A stretch of DNA of 64,000 nucleotides from Corylus avellana (taxonomy: Eukaryota > Streptophyta > Magnoliopsida > Fagales > Betulaceae): positions 1,866,595-1,930,594 of the forward strand of contig NC_081541.1 of assembly GCF_901000735.1 (NCBI RefSeq). The letters are read 5' to 3'. The notes under the pieces are model-generated. The model ran no database searches, was not told the origin of the DNA, and saw nothing but the letters and a program-made list of their open reading frames with translations. Of the stretch, positions 32,176 to 44,200 are shown one piece after another; positions within the stretch are counted from its first letter, which is position 1, and every line of letters begins with the position of its first letter. The translations under genes were made by a program, and so were the position numbers.

Positions 32176-33292
32176 ATACGCCTCCATGACTGGCGTCTAC
32201 GTCGACCCCCTCCACGCATGCCGGAGGAGGAAGACGAAGACGACGACGGGTATAGGTCTGCAAACCCTTTTGCGGAGCACCGAACGCAAGGCCGTCGACC
32301 CCCTGCGCAAGCTCATGCTAATCGGTGGGAGAGCGGGTTCAAACTTGAGATTCCAAAATTCCACGGGGGTCTTGAACCCGAAGAATTTCTGGATTGGGTG
32401 GCGGTAATTGAAGAAATTCTCGACTTCAAGGAGGTACTGGAAGATTGGCGAGTTTCTTTGGTCGCAACCAAATTTCGGGGTAGGGTTCCGGCATGGTGGC
32501 AGCAATTAAAGCAAGCTAGAGCACGTAAGGGCAAGAGAAAGCTCGACAATTGGGAGCAATATTGGGCAAGATGCGACCCGCCTTTTTGGCACATAATTAC
32601 CTACGAACCATGTATCAACGGCTACAAATTGGAGTCAAGGTTCGAAATCCGTAGATGAATACACGGAGGAGTTCTACAAATTATTGACACGAGTTGATTT
32701 GTCTAAGACGGAGGAGCAATTAGTGTCCCGGTATATTGGGGGGTTGAGGCCACAAATTCAAGACACATTAAACTTCTTTGACCCCGCCAAGGTTTCGAAG
32801 GCTCAACAATGGGCGTTGTTAATTGAGAAGGCATCGGCACGTGGGTCATTCAACTCATTGGGACGTAGTGGCGGTGGAAGCTACAACCAGTCAAGAGTTC
32901 CGTTCACAACTCGGGAGACCCTTTCCCAAGTGACCGGCCCAAGTAAAAACCCCATACCCATGGGGCAGCCAAGCCGAATCGGGGCTACAACCGGGCCCAA
33001 GTGTTTTCGTTGCGCAGAGATGGGCCATCGGATGGCGGATTGTCGCAAGGGTGAGAAGTATGGAAAGGCCCTACTCATTGATTCGGGAGGCGATGGAAAA
33101 GACCAAGCAGCAAACTTCGACGATTTCGATGGGGCCGACGAAGAATTTGCCACAAGAGATGACATTCCTTTATTGATGGTGCGACGGATATGTTATACAC
33201 CGCGGAAGGTGGAGGGAGACGACGGACAACGCCATAATCTTTTTCCACACCATTTGCACAGTTGGAGGCAAGGGGTGCAAACTTGTTATTGA
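32176..33292 (+). pseudogene. Gypsy gag pseudogene
   Basis: Encodes an acidic N-terminus, a retrotransposon gag domain (KLEIPKFHGGLEPEEFLDW to TRVDLSKTEEQLVSRY) and a zinc knuckle CFRCAEMGHRMADC. The reading frame changes between about 32560 and 32690 and again near 33190-33290. No credible start codon remains, because the element's left end is truncated. Confidence 0.85.
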
Positions 33293-33956
33293 TGGGGGCA
33301 GCTGTGAGAACGTCGTGGCTGAGGAAGCGGTTCAAAAATTGGGCCTTGCAACGGAGAAGCACCCTACACCATATCGCTTGGAGTGGCTCAAGAAAGAAGA
33401 CGAGGTAATTGTGTCTAAACGTTGCCTTGTGAGTTTTTCAATTGGAAAACGATATAAGGATAAGGTGTGGTGTGATGCGGTGGCGATGGATGCGTGCCAT
33501 ATATTACTCGGGAGACCATGGCAATATGATAGGAATGCACATCATGATGGAAGGAAGAACACATACAGCTTCTTGGTTGACAATGTGAAGCTTACTCTCC
33601 TACCCGATCCGGGTGAAAGTCCCAAACCTTCAACCGAAACGGATCGAACATTGTTGGCCAGACATGAGTTCGTTAAGGAGATGATAGAAGCGGATTGTAG
33701 GTACTTGCTAGTGGGTAAAGAAGGCAAGAAGATAGAAGAGGTGCCGGAAGAAGCCCAGGGGTTAGTCGAAGAATTTGCAGATGTATTTCCGGTTGAGTTA
33801 CCCGATGAACTACCTCCTCTTCGTGACATACAACACCAAATTGATTTGGTGCCGGGATCGAGCCTACCCAATCGACCACAATACCGCATGAGCCCCAAAG
33901 AGCATGAAGAGTTGAGGCGACAAGTAGAGGGGTTATTAGCCAAAGGACATATTTGA
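33250..33956 (+). pseudogene. Gypsy aspartic protease pseudogene
   Basis: The active-site region reads VIDGGSCENVV (near 33280-33312), followed by the usual flap-region and MDACHILLGRPWQYD block. The frame is shifted relative to gag. It ends with a TGA at 33954-33956 inside the linker KGHI*ESLSP, where an Arg codon is expected. Confidence 0.8.
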
Positions 33957-35026
33957 GAGAGCTTGAGTCCTTGTGCAGTACCGCCATTACTCACCCCATA
34001 AGAAGGATCGTTCATGGAGGATGTGCATGGATGGTAGGGCCATAAACAAGATCACCATGAGATATCAGTTTCCTATTCCTCGGTTGGATGATTTGTTAGA
34101 TCAATTGAGTGGGGCAACGATATTCACCAAGTTGGACCTAAGGAGTGGGTACCATCAAATTCGGGTGCAACCAAGTGATGAGTGGAAAACAGCGTTCAAA
34201 ACGCGAGAGGGACTCTTTGAATGGTTGGTAATGCCATTTGGATTATCTAATGCACCTAACACGTTCATGAGGGTGATGAACCAAGCTTTTCGGCCTTTCA
34301 TAGAGAGGTTTGTTGTAGTGTACTTTGATGATATACTAATTTACAGTCCCACTAGAGACACACCTCCTACATGTGAGGGAGGTACTTCAAGTGCTCCGGA
34401 AATAGAAGTTCTACGCATCACCGGCCAAGTGGTCATTCATGACAGATTCTGTGCTTTTCATTGGCTATGTGGTGTCTAAAGATGGGTTGGCGGTGGACGA
34501 TGCAAAAGTGGTGGCCGTTCGAGATTGGCCCATTCCTACAACATTACACGAGGTAAGAAGTTTCCATGGGTTGGTGTCCTTTTATAAGCGTTTCATTCAT
34601 AATTTTAGCACCCTCATGGCACCTATCACGGAGTGTATGAAGGCGGGGAAATTCTCTTGGAGTGAGGCGGCTACCAAAGCATTTGAGTTAATTAAACTCA
34701 AATTGACAACGGCTCCACCACTTATCCTTCCGGATTTTGAATTGCCATTTGAGTTGCATTGTGACGCTTCCAAGGTTGGCATTGGAGCGGTTCTAAGTCA
34801 AGGTGGAAGACCGGTGGCATTTTTTAGTGAAAAGTTGAGTGGTTCAAGGCTCAACTATAGCACCTATGATGTGGAGTTCTACGCATTAGTGCAATCATTG
34901 AGGCATTGAAGTTCCTACCTCGCTTACAATGATTTCATTTTGTACTCGGATCATGAGGCGTTGAAGCACCTCAATATTCAAGATAAGCTCTCCTCCCAGC
35001 ATGCAAAGTGGGCTGCATATGTGCAA
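33957..35026 (+). pseudogene. Gypsy reverse transcriptase and RNase H pseudogene
   Basis: RT shows [31 protein letters not shown] and the catalytic YFDD. It enters through a one-base insertion near 33988 and shifts frame near 34360. RNase H starts at [18 protein letters not shown] and stops at TGA (34907-34909) in place of Trp in LRHW. The reading sense resumes (LYSDHEALKHLN) until the transposon insertion at 35027. Confidence 0.85.
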
Positions 35027-35656
35027 GTACTAGGGGTGTAAACGAGCTGAGCTTGAGTGAGCTTCCCTTGTTTGGGCTCGGCTTGTTTAAATTTTACTCA
35101 AGCTCGAGCCAAGCTTAAGGATGAGCCAAAAAATCGAGATCGAGCTCGAGCTCATAATAAGTCAAGCCAAGCCGAGCCAGTTCACGAGCTGGCTCTTATA
35201 TTTAATTTAATTTGTTTAATTTATTAATTTATTTTTTTATTATAAATTTAAACTTCAAGTACTCTTAAACGGCTCAAGAAGCCAGCTTACATATGAGCAT
35301 TTGCTTAGTCTGGCTAACAGAGTATGGAGCCCGAGTCAATACAGTAAGGCACTTGGTTTCGAAGAGAGAGGATATGTATCATTTTATTATAAAATGATGC
35401 TATTAGAAAAAAAAAAAAAATCATCAATTTTTAATATTAATATGAGGAATTATGTTAATAACTACCAACTCGAGCTTTATACGAGCTGCTCACGAGCTTA
35501 GTCGAGTCGAGCCTAGCCGAGCTAGCTTCGTTTAATATTCGAGCCGGAATTCGTGTTCACGAAATGCTTCATTTAATATTCGAGTCGAGCACAAGCTAAG
35601 CTTATGCGAGCTGAGCCTAAGCGAGCGAGCGTGCGGCTTGCTCTCTTAACATCCCT
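35027..35656. mobile_element. hAT-like non-autonomous element in the gypsy RNase H region
   Basis: About 630 bp flanked by the 8-bp target duplication atgtgcaa (35019-35026 and 35657-35664). The ends are imperfect inverted repeats (taggggtgtaaacgagc at the left; reverse complement of the right end agggatgttaagagagc), with a few extra bases at the left. The interior has many gagctcgagc-type repeats near both ends and an AT-rich centre. There is no transposase. Removing it restores the codon order AAYVQ-QFF of RNase H. Confidence 0.82.
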
Positions 35657-37127
35657 ATGTGCAACAATTCTTCTTCACCATCAAGCACAAGTCGGGAGCT
35701 TTGAACAAGGTGGCTGACGCCCTTAGCGAAAGTCGACACTCTTGACCACCATGGCAAATAAGGTAATTGGTTTTGACCTTTTAAAGGATTCTTTATCAAC
35801 TGACCCTCTTTTTGGCCCCATTGTTGATGATGTGTTGTTGGGAAATCGGAGTGATTTTGGACTGCATAATGGGTTCCTCTTCAAGGGCACTCAGCTATGT
35901 ATCCCCGAGGGTAGTCTCCGGTTGCGGATTATTCAAGAGCGCTATAATGAAGGGCACATGGAGCAAGACAAAACTTTCCAGTTGGTGGCTGAGAAGTTTT
36001 ATGGGACAAGTATAAGAAAAGTGGTAGAGAAGTTGGTGCGCTGCTGTAGGGTGTGCCAAGGATCAAAAGGAGCGGCTACAAATGCCGGTTTATATATGCT
36101 GCTACCCATCTCGGAGGGTCCATGGACTAACGTGAGCATGGACTTTGTGTTGGGTTTACCACGGACCCAGAAATGTAATGATTCCATCTTTGTTGTAGTG
36201 GATCGATTCTCTAAGATGGTTCATTTTATTGCGTGTAAAAAGACTGCCGATGCTGTGAACATGGCGCAATTATATTTTCGTGAGGTATACCGCCTCCACG
36301 GCCTTCCATTGTCCATAGTTTCTGACTACGACACGCGATTCCTTAGCCACTTTTGGCGGTGCTTGTGGCAGTTATCTCACATGCGACTTGATTTCAGTAG
36401 TGCTTACCATCCACAAACGGACGGGCAAACGGAAGTTGTTAATCGGTCATTGGGGGCGTTGCTAAGAAGTTTAGTGGGAGAACACCTCAAGTCAAGGGAC
36501 TAGCAGTTGTACCAAGCTGAGTTTGCCTATAACCGATCCGTCAACCGAAGCACTGGCCTTAGCCCGTTCACCATTATCTATGGGAGCAATCCTCGGGCAC
36601 CACTGGATTTAGCACCTCTCCCTGATTTAAAGAAAATACACACCAAGGCAGAGGATCTTATTGCACATATACAAGAGGGCCACAAGTTAACTATCAAGAA
36701 CCTCAAAGACTCTACGGCCAAGTACAAGCTAGATGCGGACAAGAAGTGGCGTGCTGTGGAATTTGACGAAGGTGATTTTGTATGGGCGGCGCTCACCAAA
36801 GATAGATTTCCTATTGGCGAGTACAATAAATTAGTGGCTCGCAAGATTGGTCCAGTGGAGATTGTGAAGAAGATCAACCCCAATGCATATCAGTTGAAGT
36901 TGCCCAGTCATATCAAGACATCTGATGTCTTCAATGTCAAGCATCTTGTGCCCTTTATCGAAGATTCATTGGAGGAGGATGCGAATTCGAGGGCGAATTC
37001 TGTTCAACCTGGGGAGGATGATGTAGACTACAATGCCTGGGAGTATATGAGGAAGACCCGAATGGATAAGTGTGCGAAGACGCCCCAGAAGATGGTGACA
37101 CGATCCCAGACTCGCGCAGCAAAATAA
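35657..37127 (+). pseudogene. Gypsy RNase H end and integrase pseudogene
   Basis: RNase H ends at KHKSGALNKVADAL, then the frame shifts. Integrase follows from about 35742 with a zinc-type region (EGHMEQDKT ... CCRVCQ) and catalytic residues in SMDFVLG, SDYDTRF and GQTEVVNR. TAG at 36501-36503 interrupts it just before QLYQAEFAYNRS. The C-terminal part (GPVEIVKKINPNAYQLKLP, KHLVPF) is open to the stop at 37127. No chromodomain is seen. Confidence 0.87.
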
Positions 37128-37714
37128 GTATCCCCTGGAACTGCGATCGATCGTACCTTGACTGCGATCGAGCGCAATTCCCCTGTTTTGGAGAATGAAG
37201 TTCCTGGAACTGTGACTGATGGCCCCTGTTTTGGCGATCGATCGCTTGATTGAGCATAGAAGTCCCTGGAACTGCGACTGCACCTGCGATCGAGCGCAAG
37301 GTCGAGCGCACAAGTCCCTAGTAGTGCGATCAATCGCACACTACCTACGATTGAGGGCACTCGGGGCTTTCTATGTTATTTTTCCGCTGTTATTTATTTT
37401 AAACTGACTTAGTTTACTTGTTTTACTAGGATTAGGGTTGTGGGAGCCCTAATTCCGTTCTTTATTAGTACTAGGGGTTTTGGGGCTATAAATACATAAT
37501 TATAGCCTCTTTTAAAGACAGTTTACGTTATTTGATTAGTCTTCCTTCAATAAGAATTACTTAGAGGATTTTTCTTTATATTTCCCTTAAAACTCTAGAT
37601 AGACTCTATTGTTTTGAGTAGAATTCTCAGATCCTTGACAGACTCAAGATCTAAGAGTTATTTATACTTCTTCCTGTATTGTTTTATTCGCTTCCACATA
37701 GTCAGGCTGCATCA
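37019..37714 (+). repeat. Probable gypsy 3' LTR
   Basis: A purine run ggggagga (37011-37018) precedes a TG, and the segment ends gctgcatca at 37714 where flanking DNA resumes. It holds a TATA box (tataaata, 37487-37494) and an upstream palindromic motif array. With no 5' LTR to compare, the left border is inferred and would overlap the end of the integrase frame. Confidence 0.5.
37141..37361. repeat. TGCGATCGATCGCA-type motif array in the gypsy 3' region
   Basis: Five or more variants: ctgcgatcgatcgtacc, ctgcgatcgagcgcaa (twice, one with an appended gtcgagcgcac), ggcgatcgatcgctt and gtgcgatcaatcgcac, separated by phrases such as ccctggaactg. The same motif occurs in two other element families in the window. 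Confidence 0.85.
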
Positions 37715-38255
37715 CATCTTCTACTTGTTCACCTTATATATAGATATGATTATTATCATTGTAAACAATATTCCTCAAACATACTCATAACTTTTTCGAA
37801 ATAGGCCTATTATGGTGTTTTCGTCCTTTCTTAAGACTCTTTTTAGGGCTATTTTAGATGATTTTAGTCGTTTTTAAAAATAACATGTGATTCCCCTGTG
37901 TTTTTTTAATGAATTTTCTTTCAACTTTGTCTTATTATAAAAAATCATGTGGATCTTACATGTAAATGGACAAATGACATTTATATAGACTCGATTATTC
38001 GGGCATCTCGGTTGTTAAATTAACCAGATTCTTTGCTTAAAGATTAAATTGTGTTCCGGAATCAGGATATCGAGGGGCAAGTTTTTCGCCATGAGGGGTT
38101 ACGTACGTAGTTGATCATGAGTCCCTGACGTGGCATGAAAGGTTTTTCGCCTTTTCCTTACGTCATATGTGACATTGTGAGATATGTGAGAAATATGTTT
38201 GATCTACTTTCTTCCAATTACAACGGACAAAAGTCACTCAATCTAAACTCGTCCA
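37715..38255 (+). pseudogene. CNGC-like fragment: intron 1 and start of exon 2
   Basis: Intron-1 sequence (catcttctacttgttc, atatgattattatcattg) runs to 'ttgtgttccg' and then the exon 2 start encoding NQDIEGQ (38059-38085). The acceptor is CG instead of AG. After 'ggggcaagttt' it departs from CNGC. The whole segment is an inverted copy of 8294-8815 with the same breakpoint. Its left side was replaced by the gypsy element. Confidence 0.7.
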
Positions 38256-39385
38256 ATCCAAAACGAGGAAGACTAATATTCAGAAAAGATTTTAGCTTTT
38301 ACGTGCAAATCAGACCGCTCTAATTTTGATAGTTGCTGATTATCACACTTACTCTCGGTTCAGATGTTGGACCTAACGTCTTAGTACCTCTTTTCAACTT
38401 AGAAATTGTTTGTTTTGAACATTTCTTTTATGCTTTGTAAAGATATTTTTTTAACGGTTTAGATTTAATTCCAAAAAATTTAGAAATAAATCTAGATCCT
38501 TAAAATGTTATCAATTTTTTTTATCATATCTAAGCCAAATCCAATATTTGGAATCTGGGTATCGTATATCTATTTGTAAATTTAATGACTGTTGGATTAA
38601 ATGACCGTTGAAGCAGCACCTTCATAAAGATTGTGGGGTCATGCGATACGTCTGACACCTTCTCTAAAGTTGATATTAAGTTCTTATGTATATTTTCATA
38701 TCTGTTGTATATGTAGAGAATTTCTGAATCTGGGTTTTTGGTTTTTTAAAGATTTAGTTTGGAATATTGAGCTTGTTGTGGAAGTGACATTTCTTTAAAA
38801 TAGTTGATCATTCATTCTGTTAATGTCAATATTAATGGGTATTGCAAAGATAAAAATAACAAATTCATATTGGCTGGATTTTGCTTTTAATGTCAATCTT
38901 GGTTCTTCTCTCAAGGAGTTCTAGATAAGAGAAGAAAAAAGGGGAAGAAGAAGAAGAAGAAAAACTAGATTAATTGTTAGTGTTCGCTGAACTCGTCAAT
39001 CCCTATATTACTTGATTTTGATAATGTACTTGTTTTGTGTTAGTTTATTATGCCTTAAAATAAATCCAAAGATGCAACAACTCTCTGCATGCTATCTTCC
39101 TAGCACTTGCTATATGCTTACTATTTGCCCTCCAGCAATTGGACACTGTGCTTCAATGAATTTTGCTATCATGTTGCTCAAGTATCACAATTTTGTATCG
39201 AATCTATGATAGATTCAGAAGATTGAATCTCCACACACTTATAATGTTTAATTGGTTTTTCCAGGCCATGGTACTTTTCTGTCAAGTAGATTTATGATAA
39301 TATGGCATCAGCTATGGAATTTCATTAATACGTTGAGCCCTAAGGACTGCATCATAATAAGACTACGGCTTACTAAGCTGCAAAG
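38256..39385 (+). other. Upstream region of the LSI2-like gene
   Basis: AT-rich with a GAA-rich tract at 38940-38965. A candidate acceptor 'ttttccag' at 39257-39264 may close an intron in the 5'-UTR. I see no clear TATA box and no coding sequence. Confidence 0.4.
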
Positions 39386-41852
39386 ATGGCCTTGGCTTCT
39401 TCTGTAAAAGTGGTTCTGGGATCACTTGCTTTCGCAATCTTCTGGGTATTGGCGGTCTTCCCAGCCGTTCCTTTTCTACCAATTGGGAGGACTGCTGGGT
39501 CCCTCCTGGGTGCTATGCTAATGGTAGTATTCCGAGTCCTAACTCCAGATCAAGCATATGCTGCAATTGATCTACCAATCCTTGGTCTTCTCTTTGGGAC
39601 AATGGTTGTCAGTGTCTATCTAGAAAAAGCGGACATGTTCAAGTACTTGGAAAATCTTCTCTCATGGAAGAGTAAAGGAGCAAAGGACTTACTTTGTCGA
39701 ATCTGCCTGATTTCAGCCATTTCAAGTGCCCTTTTTACTAATGATACCTCATGTGTGGTATTAACTAAATTTGTCTTAAAAATTGCAAGGCAACATAATC
39801 TCCCGCCTCAACCTTTCCTTCTTGCCCTGGCCTCTAGTGCAAATATTGGGTCTTCAGCGACTCCAATTGGCAACCCCCAAAATTTGGTTATAGCTGTTCA
39901 GAGTAAGATATCTTTTGGGAGTTTTCTAAGTGGAATTCTCCCTGCAATGCTAGTGGGAGTGGTTGTCAATGCTCTAATTCTTCTATCCATGTATTGGAGG
40001 CCGTTATCAATTCAGAAGGATGAAACAGATGCAGCTGTAGATATTGTTGAAGAGGTGGATGTGGATTCTCATTGCTTTTTACCAGCCAGGATGTCACATA
40101 TCATATCCTTGAATTCTCAGAAGTGGTACTCTAGATTGGAAACTATAAATGTGCAAGGCTCTCCCAACGTGCATGGGAACATGGATCATGTTGAGACCAC
40201 TAGAAACCATTTAAGTTCAAATGAGAATGAAATCCACAGGGTCCCTTGTGGCACGTTGGATTCTGCAAGGAAATCTAGTGCATCGAAAGAGCTGGAAGAT
40301 GTTGTATCTTCAGAAGGAAAGGAAGATTTGACCATTAGATGGCAAAGGATGTTGTGGAAGTCGTGTGTTTACCTTATTACTATAGGAATGTTGATTGCTT
40401 TGCTCATGGGGCTGAATATGTCATGGACTACAATTACTGCTGCACTTGCTCTTGTGGTTCTTGATTTCAAGGATGCTAGGCCTTGCCTTGAAAAGGTATA
40501 ACTTGAAAATTAACATGATGCTGCTCTTCTCCTTTTTCAATTAGTTTTCCCCTTTGTCAATCAATGGGACTTGAAAACTCTAAAGCATACCTTGTAGGAA
40601 ATTATGAATTACATGGATGGCTTGTTGGAGAGTTTAAAATATCTTAAGTTGATTTCTCTTCTTTGCCAGGTCCCCTATCCGCTTTTGATTTTATTTTGCG
40701 GAATGTTTATCACAATAGATGGCTTTAACAAAACTGGAATCCCAAGAACTCTATGGGACCTCATGGCGCCTTATGCACAGATTGATCATGCTAGCGGGAT
40801 AGCAGTTCTTGCCATTGTCATTCTTGTCCTGTCAAATTTGGCTTCAAACGTACCAACTGGTATGTTGGTGTATTTCTTCCATGTCTTTTTCTATTATATG
40901 TCATCATTCTATTTCTTTTTTGGATCTATCATATATATAAAATTAGCTTCCTAGAGTAACACTTGGCTGTAAAGTCTGTTTATGCAACTTTATGTTAGCA
41001 ATTGCAAGAATGCCAAGAAATTGCTAGCAGTGCAGATTTGGAATGCATATGATCTGAACATTTTTTGGCATTTTTGGTTTCTTAAGATTTTTGGATGCTA
41101 TATATTTTGGTATGGTTTGGACTTTGAATACAGAATATGATCTCTTAGGCATGTCAAAGTATAACCAGTATGGGTTTTTTTCTTGTTCTTAAGCTTTCTT
41201 TCTGCACTTGAGACAACTTGATATTAATTGTTCTCATGCATGGTTTAATCTTAATCAAGTTGAGATTGCACCATCGTAGACTGAACAGTTCTTTAAGTTT
41301 GAGAAGTATCTTTAACTTCCCTTTGTACAAAAGTTGGCACCCTCTTGGGTCATTTTCTCAATAAACCGCATCCCTCACCAGAAGAATAAATTTGATTTTT
41401 TCCATCCACATATCTCTATAATCTAAACTTCCTTTCCATCTACATCTCTGAGAAGATTTTTTTTTTCTTTCATATAAAAATAATCTAGGCTGCATTTAGA
41501 TGTGGTTTAAATTACTTAATTGATATGAATTTTTGAGCTTTGAGGATTTTGCTCCAACACATGAGGATGAGGGTCGCTTATATATAAATCATGCTTATAC
41601 TGTGTAGTTTTGTTGTTGGGAGGACGAGTGGCAGCATCGGTAGCTGATGAGAAGAAGGCATGGCTCATCTTAGCTTGGGTTAGCACTGTAGCTGGGAACC
41701 TCTCATTATTGGGATCAGCTTCTAACTTAATAGTGTGTGAAGAGGCTCGCAAAGCTCCACGTCAGTACACTTTATCTTTTTGGAGCCATCTCAAATTTGG
41801 ACTCCCCTCGACCCTTATAGTCACTGCTATTGGTTTGATACTCATACAATGA
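39386..41852 (+). CDS. LSI2-like efflux transporter (3 exons, 514 aa)
   Basis: Exons 39386-40495, 40670-40859 and 41608-41852, with GT-AG introns and phases 0 and 1, give an uninterrupted 514-residue frame ending in TGA. The product is a polytopic membrane protein of the ArsB/NhaD ion-transporter superfamily. It resembles plant silicon-efflux LSI2-like proteins, which move silicic acid (and arsenite) outward, probably in exchange for protons. About ten to twelve membrane helices are visible. Conserved blocks are TNDTSC (118-123), [18 protein letters not shown] (150-167), [10 protein letters not shown] and [16 protein letters not shown] hydrophilic cytosolic loop spans about 205-320. The length fits plant family members (about 470-520). 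The ATG at 39386 is the first in frame before helix 1. The substrate is inferred from the family only, and other LSI2-like members may carry different anions. It is the one apparently intact host gene here. Confidence 0.9.
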
Positions 41853-42290
41853 TCATATATGTTGTGTTGGTTTGACAAAACTTTTTAGATAGTGTTTTAT
41901 GCCAAATGGTTGTTATGTAATATAAAGATGAAAATAGTTTTGAGTATTTTGTGTTTTTAATTATTTGTTATTACTTTTTGTTTTTTTTTTTGTTTGTTAA
42001 AGAGCAAAAGGCAATTTTAAGTTTTTAACGTTGAAACAATACATGATCTAGAAAAAAAGTGTATAACTATAATCTTCTCCAAATGCTGGCGAGGATGGTT
42101 TTAGATACATAAATGTCCACAGAAGAGGAGTATAAGGTAAATTTGGGCTTGGACTTGTTGATTCATTGGATGTCATTTTTCCATATCAACAGAAAAAGGG
42201 CCTTGTTGACCCAGGCTCAGGTCAAGAGACACGACCTAGATTAATAGTTAAAAATAGACTGTTTTAAAAACTATAAAATCTCTTGTAATT
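41853..42290 (+). other. 3' flank of the LSI2-like gene
   Basis: AT-rich; probable 3'-UTR in the first 100-200 bases ('ttatgtaatataaagatg' near 41912). Nothing else is recognised. Confidence 0.45.
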
Positions 42291-42396
42291 TTTTTTTTTT
42301 TTTTTTTCAACGCAAGAGATGGGAGGGGGAATTCGAACTAGTGACTTCTGCTTCATAAGGCATGGTCTCCAGTCAATTGAGCTACCCATTGAAGAC
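42291..42396 (-). mobile_element. tRNA-derived SINE
   Basis: Minus-strand SINE of about 106 bp: an A-box-like part (gggtagctcaattgactgg), a B-box-like part (agttcgaattcc) and an A tail seen as T17 on the plus strand. The flanking 16-bp target duplication is aaaatctcttgtaatt / aaaatctccagtaatt (two mismatches; 42275-42290 and 42397-42412). It is related to the SINE at 19950. Confidence 0.87.
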
Positions 42397-42412
42397 AAAA
42401 TCTCCAGTAATT

Positions 42413-43985
42413 TAGTTTTACAATACTTGAGCCAAATTCTCATCAAAATCAAAATATTTGACAACAATGCTTCTTCTTTATTCATTTCATAAAAATATAT
42501 TATGTTACTTTAACAAAACAATATCACAAATATAATGAGAAATTTATTCCATCCAAATTTGATCAATGCTTTGTTTCAACTCTTTGAATGTCACCGTCCC
42601 AATTAGTTCCCATATCTGCAGCATGCAGTTCTCTATAATCTCAACATAAAGTCATCAATTATTTATAAAATAATAAGGATCCTCTCAATTTTATTTGAAA
42701 TTGAGAGTATCGAGTTAATTAGTGTATTTTAGAGGGGTAAATTTGTCTAAAAAATTAAAATGACAATTTTACTCCTCTAAAAAATACTAACCAGATATTC
42801 TCCATTTCATTTGAAATGGAGAGGATCATATTCCAACATTTGAAACCCACGATTGGGGTGAAAATTGTGATGAAAACCCCATTAATTACGAGTTATTCCA
42901 ACATTAAATTAGAGAGATTGTCCAAAGTAAAATTGTTTGTGAAAAAAAGAAAAAAAAAAAGGTTTTACTTCAAACTGAATCAAAAGAAATTGCTTCAATT
43001 TCAAACTAGATATGCCATATTTTTCACTTCCACCCTTCATCATTCTCCTTGGCCTCTCAGCTTTCCGTAGCTTGCTTTCATGCTCCCTTTTGCCCCCATG
43101 TGCTCGCGTGTGCTCTTCTCATCCGCCAATCCGTCGCCCTTCCCCAAAGTTGCAGCTTATGTTGTAGGGCAATATTGTTGTAGTAGCATTTGGGGTATTT
43201 ATGTTATTTCTGTGTGATTGCATTGATTTCCTAGTTTTGTTGTTGCTTTATGTGGATTTAAGTCTCATTGTATTTACCCGGTTAGCTAGATTTAGTTGAG
43301 GAGGTTTTTGCTCTTCGACCTTTGGTAGTCTCGTCTTTGTTGATGTAGGAGTTTGTAAAAGGTTGTGAAAACTTTTGAGGTTTGTGCTCCATTTTGTGTC
43401 ATTTAATGGGGCGTCTCTAGTACATTGCTAATTGTCTTAACTGGCGGGAATTTCATAGGATCGTATAATTTATTTGTCACATTTCCTTTTTTTCTGTTTT
43501 GTTTAACTTGGATGTTGTTGGGTTACCGGTAAAAATAATAAAAATTAGATTAATTTAAGAAAAGAAATCAAACTCAAGAATGTGGTCTCCCTCCAAATTC
43601 ACAAATAATAAGATTTAACTCCAACACAAGCTAGAGATATGTGGAGTTATTTAATTTTTAAAATAGGCGGAATAGAATTTTTGGTTTTGGTACGCAGCAA
43701 AATCTGGTACTCTGTCGCTTGAGAATACTGAAGGATTAGTTGGCAGTCAGTGAAAGGGTATCAAATCTAAAGGAAAAAAAAGAATCTAACTCTAAAGAAA
43801 AATTGTTTTTACTGAAGGTAGTAGTAATATATATAAACAAGAAATAGAACTGTACATAAACACTTGTAATAAACTTGTAATTATTTCAATTATAATTGTT
43901 ATTACTTATTTTTTAATTAATTAGTAATATTAAAAATCAACGCTCAGACAAAGACACCATGCCTTTGCTCAGACATATGCATACT
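42413..43985. other. Intergenic DNA, nothing recognised
   Basis: AT-rich non-coding DNA. A short inverted repeat of the type 'aggatcctctcaattttatttgaaat' / 'atttcatttgaaatggagaggatc' brackets about 42678-42830 and may be a small palindromic MITE. No protein family is recognised. Confidence 0.4.
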
Positions 43986-44200
43986 CTCTCTCTCTCTCTC
44001 TCTACGCGATCTCTTTCTTTAAGCTTTCAATTCAAAAAATTCCTTTCAAATCCCTGCCTGTGATTTTTCCCGTTTCAGATTTCTAGGGTTTTGTTCTCTA
44101 ACTACCTAATTGCTCAACTATTCAAGGAATTTGTTTCACTCAGATTTGTTTAAAACTATCAGTTGGGTTTAGTAGAGCTTCACAGCTTCGAGTATTTATG
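43986..44200 (+). other. Possible orphan 5' exon
   Basis: A (CT)n tract (43986-44004) followed by a TC-rich leader with 'tctagggttttgttctct', typical of plant 5'-UTRs, ends at ATG followed directly by a perfect donor (ATG 44198-44200, gtaagt 44201). No downstream exon is found: Copia-2 is inserted 254 bases into the putative intron, and duplicated repeat DNA follows it. It may be a truncated gene start or a UTR-only exon. Confidence 0.35.

Larger units (their letters stand above)
32176..37714 (+). mobile_element. Decayed Ty3/gypsy retrotransposon, 5' end missing
   Basis: Gag, protease, RT, RNase H and integrase follow in gypsy order, all broken by frameshifts and stops. The left edge cuts directly from CNGC-family flank into gag, so the 5' LTR is missing. 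A probable 3' LTR ends at 37714 (gctgcatca), after which CNGC intron-1 sequence resumes. No recognisable chromodomain follows integrase. A hAT-like element (35027-35656) interrupts RNase H. No target duplication can be checked because the left end is lost. Confidence 0.85.

Noticed and set aside
37028..37407. Open frames with repeated RSIDRS/IDR-like peptides at the gypsy 3' region, and similar ones near 44694, 49824, 52383, 57352 and 59071
   Set aside because: They are translations of the GATC palindrome arrays in LTRs. The frame and strand vary, and no start context or conservation supports them.
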